A stretch of 64,000 nucleotides of DNA, from the NCBI GenBank assembly GCA_037969035.1, contig JBBKWU010000012.1:222153-286152 (forward strand). The letters are read 5' to 3'. Of the stretch, positions 58,283-64,000 are shown piece after piece. The position numbers and the translations under genes are program-made. The notes under the pieces were generated by a model. It saw only the letters and a list, made by a program, of their open reading frames with translations. It did no database searches and was not told the origin of the DNA. The first letter of the stretch is position 1, and every line of letters begins with the position of its first letter. Origin of the DNA: JBBKWU01 sp037969035 (lineage in GTDB: Bacteria > Pseudomonadota > Alphaproteobacteria > Micavibrionales > Micavibrionaceae).

Positions 58283-58304
58283 ATCGGAACGCGATCGGAA
58301 CGCG
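58283..58304. repeat. Tandem 11-bp direct repeat
   Basis: ATCGGAACGCG occurs twice back to back (58283-58293, 58294-58304), 23 bp ahead of the -35 of tRNA-Asn. It might be an upstream regulator site. Confidence 0.5.
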
Positions 58305-58326
58305 CGTATAATTTTCAGAATTATTC

Positions 58327-58355
58327 TTGACAATCCAAAGCAAGGGCGGCATAAA
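58327..58355 (+). promoter_or_regulatory. Promoter of tRNA-Asn
   Basis: TTGACA (58327-58332), 17-bp spacer, CATAAA (58350-58355), 11 bp before the mature 5' end of the tRNA. Confidence 0.7.
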
Positions 58356-58366
58356 GTCACCAATGT

Positions 58367-58441
58367 TCCTCGATAGCTCAGCGGTAGAGCAATCGACTGT
58401 TAATCGATTGGTCGCAGGTTCGAATCCTGCTCGAGGAGCCA
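58367..58441 (+). tRNA. tRNA-Asn(GUU)
   Basis: A 75-nt tRNA with acceptor TCCTCGA/TCGAGGA, anticodon loop CTGTTAA between ATCGA and TCGAT giving GTT (58399-58401), T-loop GGTTCGAATCC and encoded CCA (58439-58441). Confidence 0.97.
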
Positions 58442-58545
58442 TTTTTTCTTTCTCTTTTTCAATGTTCAATCTTCGCATCAATTAGCCAAAAGACCTAGCT
58501 GTTTGCTTCAAAGTACGCAGTAAACTAAATAACAGGAAACAAAGC

Positions 58546-58764
58546 ATGCCGACAGGAAGTATCATTTCATTCAAAGAAGATAGAGGTTTCGGCTTTATTC
58601 GCCCGAAAGATGGTAGCGGTGACAGCCGCGATAATGTGTATATTCATATTTCTGCCCTGCAGGCCTCTGGTATTGATAAAGTAGAGGCTGGGCAACGCTT
58701 AACTTATGAGCTTGCATCAGAAGATGGGAAAACCTTCGCCACCAATATAAAGCTCTTAGACTAA
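58546..58764 (+). CDS. Cold-shock domain protein
   Basis: A 72-residue single cold-shock domain: GSIISFKEDRGFGFIRP (RNP1 GFGFI) and NVYIHISAL (RNP2), then the LTYELASEDGK strand. It binds single-stranded RNA/DNA and acts as an RNA chaperone. The GSGDSRDN loop is longer than in CspA. It overlaps the 58761-59270 gene by 4 bp tail to tail. Confidence 0.92.
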   Translation: MPTGSIISFKEDRGFGFIRPKDGSGDSRDNVYIHISALQASGIDKVEAGQRLTYELASEDGKTFATNIKLLD

Positions 58765-59270
58765 ATAAACGGGTCATATGACCACTGCAGCAAGGCCTGT
58801 CGTTGACGTGGTCGACATAAAAAATTATGCGGTTCGCAATTGGCTTTGATCTGTCCCGCATGACGGGCAAAGGCGCGCCAACGTTTGATCTGTATCTTAT
58901 CAACTTCCAAAATTCGACGTCCCTGATAATAACGACAATACCATTGAAACCAGCCCCTTGGGTCAGGCCCGAATATCCAGTCTTTTTGTTGCCATACCTG
59001 TAAAGACTGACGGCTTTTGATACCAAAATAGTTCAATTCTGGGTCTGGGACATCACTGACCTTAGCTTTTTCAAACCAATCATCTGGGAATTCATCGCGG
59101 CAGTCATTGAGGTATTTGCCTTCAAACACACCATGTTCAAGCATTTCTTTAGGCGAAAAGTACGGAGCAAAGCTTGAATCAAAATTTGTACCTGCGGCGA
59201 CAACAAGCCTGTAACGATACTCACTCTGCATGAAATCATTAACATCAATCCATTTGTCATCTTTACTCAT
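58761..59270 (-). CDS. Conserved-looking hypothetical protein, aromatic-rich
   Basis: A 169-residue soluble protein unusually rich in Trp, Tyr and Phe. Segments that look conserved are FAPYFSPKEMLEHGVFEGKYLNDC, FPDDWF, FGIKSRQSLQVW and DPRGWFQWYCRYYQGRR. No family recognised with certainty. The basic Trp/Tyr/Arg stretch suggests nucleic-acid or ligand binding, but this is only a guess. Transcribed alone on the minus strand. Confidence 0.7.
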   Translation of the reverse strand: MSKDDKWIDVNDFMQSEYRYRLVVAAGTNFDSSFAPYFSPKEMLEHGVFEGKYLNDCRDEFPDDWFEKAKVSDVPDPELNYFGIKSRQSLQVWQQKDWIFGPDPRGWFQWYCRYYQGRRILEVDKIQIKRWRAFARHAGQIKANCEPHNFLCRPRQRQALLQWSYDPFI

Positions 59271-59459
59271 ACGCGCTCACCTTAAATATTTAAGTCCACA
59301 AACAAGACTTAAAAAGTTATCTCTTAAACGCTTTTGCAGCAAGCGTCGGAACACAAAAAATCCGTTCTTTTATCTAGGAAAGGAAGCTGATAGAATGTTT
59401 TGTCATTTCATTTTGAGGTGTATTCACCTCTTCACTCAATAATAAATAAATTCAAAACT

Positions 59460-60716
59460 ATGCTTCTCAGTCTAATAAAAAAACATAAATTTTCTTCGGT
59501 CTTTATATTCTTTCTGAATATCCTGCCTATTATTGCACTGACTAACGACTTGTGCACGACAATGGAAATGGCGTTTTTCTATTGGGCGGAACTCGCGCTG
59601 ATTGTTGCTATCGCGATTTTACCTTACGCAAAACATTTCATGGTGTTCTTCTTTATGTTGATTACCATCACGTTGATTACGCGCGTTGCAGACCCCAGCA
59701 CCACAGGAAACCCTTATATCCTCCTTACCTTTTGGGGGCTTTATTGCTTTGCATGGCTTACATATATAGAGCTCGTAAAAACAGCATACTGGCGCAAGGA
59801 ACGCCGCAAGACACCTTCTGAACAATTCATGGCCTATTTAGTTTTCATGGTCATCTCCATTGCCATTTGCTTCAGCATCACAATAAATATTTATAATGCA
59901 TGGGATATTGTGTTCCATAGCTCATATAACTACTTTATCTTCTTTTTCTCGACAGCCGTTATCGTGCCCACATTCTCCATCGGACTATTAAATATTATTG
60001 ATATGATCGGCGCACAGCACTTTATTCACTTCCTTATCGGCACCTATCACCAACCCGTAAAGCGAGATCGTGTTGTTTTGTTTTTGGATATGGTCGGCTC
60101 CACAGGAATGGCCGAAAAAATGAGCCCTGAGCAAGGGATGAGACTTATTGCCATGTTCATTTATGATGCTGGCGCCATTATCAGGCGACATCGCGGAGAT
60201 ATCGTGAATTACACTGGTGACGGACTTGTCGTTTTATGGCCACGGCGCGGCGCAAATAGAGCCCTTGCTGCCTCTTATGAACTTCACAACTGGGTTAATA
60301 ACAAACGTGACGAATACCTAAAGCAATTCAACTATGCCCCCGACTTTCGCGTGGGCATCCATGCCGGCATTGTTACCATAGGCCAAATTGGCGAGGAAAA
60401 ACTTTTCATCGGTCTGTATGGTGATGTTGTGAATACAGCCGCTCGTATCGAACAGCTCAATAAAAAAACAGGAACCAAGATACTAATTTCGCGCGATGCT
60501 ACAAAATTCATGGATAATCATTGGTTGATCCGCCTCAAAAAAGTTGGTGAACAAGAAATCAGAGGGCGCAAGCAGCCCATTAATGTCTATACGCTGAAAA
60601 ACCTTAAAATTGATGATGCTGACGATAACGACACACAAGAAGTAGAAGCAGAGTTAGCAATATCTGCTCCAGATTTAGATTTAACCAATTCTCGGCCCAA
60701 CAATCAGGACAAATAG
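59460..60716 (+). CDS. Membrane-anchored class III adenylate/guanylate cyclase
   Basis: A 418-residue protein from ATG 59460 (a TTG at 59400 would add 20 residues; neither has a clear ribosome site). About six membrane segments fill residues 10-200. The cyclase domain (about 208-380) starts VVLFLDMVGSTGMAE with the first metal Asp, has VNYTGDGLVVLW with the second, FRVGIHAGIVTIGQIG and GDVVNTAARIEQLNK with the transition-state Asn and Arg. All catalytic positions appear present, so it should make a cyclic nucleotide. It is followed 3 bp later by a rhodanese gene. Confidence 0.9.
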   Translation: MLLSLIKKHKFSSVFIFFLNILPIIALTNDLCTTMEMAFFYWAELALIVAIAILPYAKHFMVFFFMLITITLITRVADPSTTGNPYILLTFWGLYCFAWLTYIELVKTAYWRKERRKTPSEQFMAYLVFMVISIAICFSITINIYNAWDIVFHSSYNYFIFFFSTAVIVPTFSIGLLNIIDMIGAQHFIHFLIGTYHQPVKRDRVVLFLDMVGSTGMAEKMSPEQGMRLIAMFIYDAGAIIRRHRGDIVNYTGDGLVVLWPRRGANRALAASYELHNWVNNKRDEYLKQFNYAPDFRVGIHAGIVTIGQIGEEKLFIGLYGDVVNTAARIEQLNKKTGTKILISRDATKFMDNHWLIRLKKVGEQEIRGRKQPINVYTLKNLKIDDADDNDTQEVEAELAISAPDLDLTNSRPNNQDK

Positions 60717-60719
60717 TAC

Positions 60720-61574
60720 ATGTATCCACTCATTGAACCACCAGAACTCGCAGCACTCATTGAAAGCGGCAAAGACAACCTTAAAATCATTGATGCCACA
60801 TGTGCCGCGACGATCCCTAGGCTATCACCGTTTCAAGCATTTCAGCTCAAACATATAGCACAAGCTTGCTATTTCGACATCGACGATATCGCCGATCAAC
60901 AAGCTGAACTGCCGCACACAATACCTGACGCACATTTTTTTGCAGAAAAAGTTACAGATCTCGGCGCACACAACAATCAACACATCGTCATCTATGATCA
61001 AACAGGCATAGCTTTCGCCGCAGCGCGTGCGTGGTGGATGTTTCGCCTTTTTGGCCACGACAACGTGCAAATTCTAAATGGCGGTCTTCCCGCATGGGAA
61101 ACAGAAGGCTACGCCACAACCCAAGACGTTACAGAAACAAAAACCAGTGCGACTCCATTCAAAAGCACCCTTCGCCCTCACTTATTAAAATATATGGATG
61201 ACGTCCTGAAGGAAACCAATGACGATCAATGCCTAATTCTTGATGCGCGCGCACCTGACAGATTTTCTGGCGCTATCAAAGAATCTCGTGACTTTGTAGG
61301 CAACGGTCACATCCCGTCCAGTAAAAATCAATTCTTTATGGAGCTCATTGATAAAAGCACCGGAAAAATGAAGAGTAAAAAAGAGCTGGAAGATATTTTG
61401 TTGCCTTATATTTCACACACGAGCATTACCTGTAGCTGCGGTGGCGGCGTAACAGCCTGCATTCTTGCGCTTGGGCTGTTTATCGTTGGTTATGAAAACG
61501 CCTCTATTTATGATGGCTCATGGGCTGAATGGGGAAACAAAAGTAACAATATGCCCATCAAAGCATCCGCATAA
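60720..61574 (+). CDS. sseA: Sulfurtransferase (SseA-like, tandem rhodanese)
   Basis: Transfers sulfane sulfur from thiosulfate or 3-mercaptopyruvate. The 284-residue protein has two rhodanese domains: an inactive first (about 5-135, with HIVIYDQTGIAFAARAWWMF region) and an active second (about 155-280) with the loop CGGGVTAC in ITCSCGGGVTACILAL. Mercaptopyruvate enzymes have CGSGVT; here the Ser is Gly, and an extra Cys lies two residues before the active one. Start at 60720, 3 bp after the cyclase stop, so co-transcribed. The symbol is by family. Confidence 0.9.
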   Translation: MYPLIEPPELAALIESGKDNLKIIDATCAATIPRLSPFQAFQLKHIAQACYFDIDDIADQQAELPHTIPDAHFFAEKVTDLGAHNNQHIVIYDQTGIAFAAARAWWMFRLFGHDNVQILNGGLPAWETEGYATTQDVTETKTSATPFKSTLRPHLLKYMDDVLKETNDDQCLILDARAPDRFSGAIKESRDFVGNGHIPSSKNQFFMELIDKSTGKMKSKKELEDILLPYISHTSITCSCGGGVTACILALGLFIVGYENASIYDGSWAEWGNKSNNMPIKASA

Positions 61575-61843
61575 CCATTTTATATTTGCTTGTTTATATT
61601 TGTACCAATAACACAAAATAAAAAACAAACAATAAATAATCACCCAAGTAAAAACAAAGAAGTTATAGTAATAATTATACAAAAAATATTATTTTATGCT
61701 TAAACAAAATAAAAATTAAACGCTTATGTATATTCTATTATTGAATACAATCTCATTTTGGCACTAAATTTATTGAATTTTACTTGATTACTTTATATTG
61801 TTGCGAAATTGGTCAAAAAAATGAATAAAGTTTGTTTTTTTGC
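61575..61843. other. AT-rich intergenic stretch after the sulfurtransferase
   Basis: About 270 bp, very AT-rich, with poly-A and poly-T runs and no open frame, hairpin terminator or repeat that I can support for the sulfurtransferase transcript. It ends at the strong promoter at 61844. Confidence 0.5.
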
Positions 61844-61872
61844 TTGCAACCGATGCGTATCTGGCATATAAA
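61844..61872 (+). promoter_or_regulatory. Strong promoter candidate for a short plus-strand RNA
   Basis: TTGCAA (61844-61849), 17-bp spacer, TATAAA (61867-61872). No plus-strand gene follows; an intrinsic terminator ends 62 bp downstream, which defines a short transcript. Confidence 0.6.
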
Positions 61873-61876
61873 GATA

Positions 61877-63250
61877 CTACACACCCTCTATTACCGCCGT
61901 TTGTCCGGAGATCAAGGTCTCCGGACCTTTTTTTGTCTCATCGCCATCGTCGGGTTCATCGATGCTATTACCTCCACCCTCATCATCTTTATTATTATCA
62001 GCAGCACGCTTTTTACTACCATGCGTAAGGTCGGCATACACAACACGATTTCGTCCTGTCTCTTTAGCTTCGTAAAGTGCCTCATCCGCAACCTTCAACA
62101 ACTCATGAATATCAGCCTTCTCATCTGGGATAAGAGAACAAAACCCGAGACTGGTTGTGTAAACAAGCTCTTGATTCTTACCATTTTCATCGACATAAGG
62201 GCAAGGCGTTGAAGCCACCTTTGAAACCAAACGTTCCAATACTTTTTGTCCCACATCCGCGTTCGTATCCTTGGATAAAACAACAGCAAACTCCTCACCG
62301 CCAATACGCCCTATAATGTCGCCACCGCGTAATGTTTCCTTTAACAGTGCTGAGAAATGCTTTAAAACCCTATCCCCTACCTCGTGTCCGTAAACATCGT
62401 TTACAGATTTAAAATGGTCAAGGTCACACAAGCCAACACAAATATTCTTTTCATTGCGGCGTGCTTGTGAAATTTCGCGATCAGCCTGCTTACCAAATGC
62501 GCGTCTATTATTTAGCCCCGTAAGCGGGTCTTCCATAGCTTGCTTAATCAGCAACTTGTGATAACTATCAATACGCGACGTCAATGGCCTGAAAATACAA
62601 ATCGCTTCGAAAATCAAAACAATGATAATCAAAACAACACTGGCCATTTGAAGAAAATAATTTCTACTGATAACAGCAGAGGTTTCTTGCTGATATCGCT
62701 GAACGGCGGCGTCAAGCAAAGGCAGCAAACGCGCCCGCTTTTCTGTGAGATTGCCCATAACAGATGTTTTATTACTTTGCATGGCATCAGGTGGATAAGA
62801 TGCCACCGCCTCTGCTGTCTTAATAAAATCGGTCAATTTCTGATCCAGCATAAACGGTTGCTCGAAATAAACCTGATGAAGACTTTTACTGGACGCAAGC
62901 TCCCCGCGCTCTTCAAGAGATTTCACCACATGATAATGGCTTGATGCCAACTCCTTAATGGTTTGTCTGAAAAATCCCTGATCTATTTCAGACGAGTCAC
63001 TAATATAGCCGTAACCATCAATGATAATTTGCTGCACAAGATTGCTTTGACGGCTAATCAAAAATGATACTTCCGTACTTTCTTGCTGCTTGGCCGTGAT
63101 AAAACTTGTCAAAAAATGGCTGGCTACGGTCAATAGTGCGATAAGCACAAACGCCGTAATATAAGCGCGGCGTAGCAATTGCGTTGGGTTACCCTTAGAA
63201 GAAAATGGCATTGCCACCGCTTTTAATGATGATAATAACTGCAAACTCAC
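61877..63250 (-). CDS. Membrane diguanylate cyclase (GGDEF domain)
   Basis: Makes cyclic-di-GMP. The start is taken as GTG 63250, since AAGGGG lies about 8 nt upstream on the minus strand; the open frame continues to 63412 but that part is the tRNA-Arg gene. The 457-residue protein has TM1 (about 30-49), a periplasmic sensor region (about 50-200), TM2 (201-220), and the GGDEF domain (about 230-400) with GGEEF (317-321) and the RxxD inhibition site RGGD (308-311), five residues before it. Both active and product-inhibition motifs are intact. The acidic C-terminal tail is disordered, and its last codons are opposite a plus-strand terminator. Confidence 0.92.
   Translation of the reverse strand: MSLQLLSSLKAVAMPFSSKGNPTQLLRRAYITAFVLIALLTVASHFLTSFITAKQQESTEVSFLISRQSNLVQQIIIDGYGYISDSSEIDQGFFRQTIKELASSHYHVVKSLEERGELASSKSLHQVYFEQPFMLDQKLTDFIKTAEAVASYPPDAMQSNKTSVMGNLTEKRARLLPLLDAAVQRYQQETSAVISRNYFLQMASVVLIIIVLIFEAICIFRPLTSRIDSYHKLLIKQAMEDPLTGLNNRRAFGKQADREISQARRNEKNICVGLCDLDHFKSVNDVYGHEVGDRVLKHFSALLKETLRGGDIIGRIGGEEFAVVLSKDTNADVGQKVLERLVSKVASTPCPYVDENGKNQELVYTTSLGFCSLIPDEKADIHELLKVADEALYEAKETGRNRVVYADLTHGSKKRAADNNKDDEGGGNSIDEPDDGDETKKGPETLISGQTAVIEGV
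61879..61934 (+). ncRNA. Candidate small RNA antisense to the 3' end of the GGDEF gene
   Basis: From the predicted start near 61879 to the end of the T run at 61934: a 24-nt leader (ACCCTCTATTACCGCC region) and a perfect 9-bp hairpin GTCCGGAGA (61903-61911)/TCTCCGGAC (61918-61926) followed by CTTTTTTT. It would be about 56 nt and complementary to the last 19 or so codons and stop of the GGDEF gene. The hairpin is a terminator on the plus strand only. No known family matched by eye. Confidence 0.5.
61903..61934 (+). terminator. Strong intrinsic terminator within the GGDEF 3' coding region (antisense)
   Basis: GTCCGGAGA, 6-nt loop, TCTCCGGAC and a T-tract (61928-61934). It encodes part of GPETLISGQTAVIEGV on the opposite strand. 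Confidence 0.8.
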
Positions 63251-63379
63251 AGTGTCGTCCCCTTGCCCTAAAAATATTCTGTCCAGCATCAAGTATTTCA
63301 AATTAAGGTTATTAAAATGATAATATTTTATGGATTTTTTTAAAGCCGTAATGTTGTTGCTTAATAATAAGAAATGTAA

Positions 63380-63456
63380 TGGTGCGCCCTGCAGGACTCG
63401 AACCTGCAACATCCTGCTTAGAAGGCAGGTGCTCTATCCGGTTGAGCTAAGGGCGC
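63380..63456 (-). tRNA. tRNA-Arg(UCU)
   Basis: A 77-nt tRNA on the minus strand with acceptor GCGCCCT/AGGGCGC, anticodon loop CTTCTAA between CCTGC and GCAGG giving TCT, T-loop GGTTCGAGTCC, encoded CCA (63382-63380). Reads AGA. Confidence 0.97.
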
Positions 63457-63504
63457 TCATTGGAATTGATTATATAATAGATAAGCGTGAATACACGCAA
63501 GGAT

Positions 63505-63834
63505 TTATGACGTTTTCTGTCCGTTTTTACGCACATCCGATGCCAAAGGCACGGCAGATTTAAAATTGTCCATATAGCTTCTTGGGTTGATACGGCGCGT
63601 TTTAGGCTCCGCAACTGTGTAATTCCAGCCCTTCGCCACAGCATGAGCAACAGCTTCCTCGGCAGTGCTGAAATAAATTTTAATCTGGTTTAATGTATCA
63701 CCGGATGCTGTCCAGCCCATTAACGCCTCCGGCGCACGGGCAGTCGCAAGCTCGCTTTCCAGAAGCCAGTTTTTTGTTTTGGCTCGACCAGATTGCATTG
63801 CGTTTTTGCTAGGCTTGTAAATGCGGACATTCAT
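63505..63834 (-). CDS. Complex I accessory subunit, NDUFS4-like (ETC complex I subunit)
   Basis: Small accessory subunit of proton-pumping NADH:ubiquinone oxidoreductase, shared by alphaproteobacteria and mitochondria. The start at 63834 (MNVRIYKPSKNAMQSG) gives 109 residues; the 12 codons upstream are not conserved. Signatures are QSGRAKTKNWLLE, LMGWTASGDTLNQIKI, EEAVAHAVAKGWNYTV and RRINPRSYMDNF, the family hallmarks. Alone, away from nuo genes, which is usual. Confidence 0.93.
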   Translation of the reverse strand: MNVRIYKPSKNAMQSGRAKTKNWLLESELATARAPEALMGWTASGDTLNQIKIYFSTAEEAVAHAVAKGWNYTVAEPKTRRINPRSYMDNFKSAVPLASDVRKNGQKTS

Positions 63835-63889
63835 AAGAAAAAATCTATCAGCGTTTGAAAGGGCGTACAAGTAGGGAAATCAAGCTAAA

Positions 63890-63966
<77 letters not shown>

Positions 63967-64000
63967 TACACTTAACGAATGACTATATAATATAAACAAA

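Noticed and set aside
63251..63412. Upstream extension of the GGDEF reading frame
   Set aside because: The first codons of this extension fall in tRNA-Arg, and GTG 63250 has a good ribosome site.

Overview
The window is chromosomal DNA from an alphaproteobacterium of moderate, slightly AT-leaning composition. Class-level markers are a CcrM-type GANTC methyltransferase next to rnhB, a PopZ (DUF2497) gene next to valS, a split F0 ATP synthase operon with separate b and b' subunits (no F1 genes), an NDUFS4-like complex I accessory subunit, and the yebC-ruvCAB-ybgC-tolQRAB, envC-ctpA-DUF610-rppH and mutY/dciA...dsbA-smc blocks. I cannot fix the order; a Micavibrionales- or Rhodospirillales-like lineage is only a guess. 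No phage, transposase, CRISPR array or rRNA operon is visible. Most of the window is core genome with small unrecognised genes inserted between conserved neighbours.

Layout. 1-4.3 kb (minus): end of tmk, then a cell-wall group of D-Ala-D-Ala carboxypeptidase, RlpA, MltB and an ElyC/YdcF-type protein. 4.4-8.9 kb: two tRNA-Ser genes, an outer-membrane-like protein, a Ca2+/Na+ antiporter, a YdeI fragment-sized gene and a histidine kinase/response regulator pair. 8.9-13.3 kb: rplU-rpmA-obgE, a GNAT gene overlapping obgE tail to tail, rnhB and ccrM, with eight GANTC sites just ahead of ccrM. 13.3-23.3 kb: an exported unknown, mutY divergent from a dciA-like gene, efp, an inositol-monophosphatase relative lacking one metal ligand, an OmpA-domain protein, a DsbA-like protein and smc. 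23.3-32.2 kb (plus): atpI-B-E-F'-F, nadD, rsfS (probable ATT start), rlmH, envC, ctpA, DUF610, rppH.

32.2-42.7 kb (mostly minus): tolBARQ-ybgC (no pal), ruvBAC, yebC, then a single-domain response regulator with an unknown partner and a YmdB-type phosphodiesterase. 42.8-45.1 kb: 5-formyl-THF cyclo-ligase, a 6S RNA candidate and zapA. 45.4-53.2 kb: transketolase, GAPDH and class I aldolase, with a winged-helix gene and a tiny gene between the last two, then a membrane-anchored EndoU-type nuclease, EpmA (the EF-P lysine ligase, matching the efp in this window) and rpmE. 53.3-57.6 kb: a palindromic dispersed-repeat-like element, valS, popZ and a protein-isoaspartate methyltransferase homologue. 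57.8-64 kb: tRNA-Cys, tRNA-Asn, a cold-shock protein, a membrane class III nucleotidyl cyclase with a rhodanese, a GGDEF diguanylate cyclase, tRNA-Arg, the complex I subunit and tRNA-Pro.

Functional themes are envelope and division (RlpA, MltB, EnvC, CtpA, Tol, ZapA, PopZ), replication, repair and cell-cycle DNA methylation (CcrM, MutY, DciA, RuvABC, SMC) and translation (rplU, rpmA, rpmE, efp/epmA, obgE, rsfS, rlmH, valS, six tRNAs). The most interesting non-gene signals are the GANTC cluster at ccrM, a short promoter-plus-terminator unit antisense to the end of the GGDEF gene, the rsfS leader with its ATT start, a phased TTGT(A/G)C array before rlmH, and an 18-bp perfect palindrome between the sensor kinase and its regulator.
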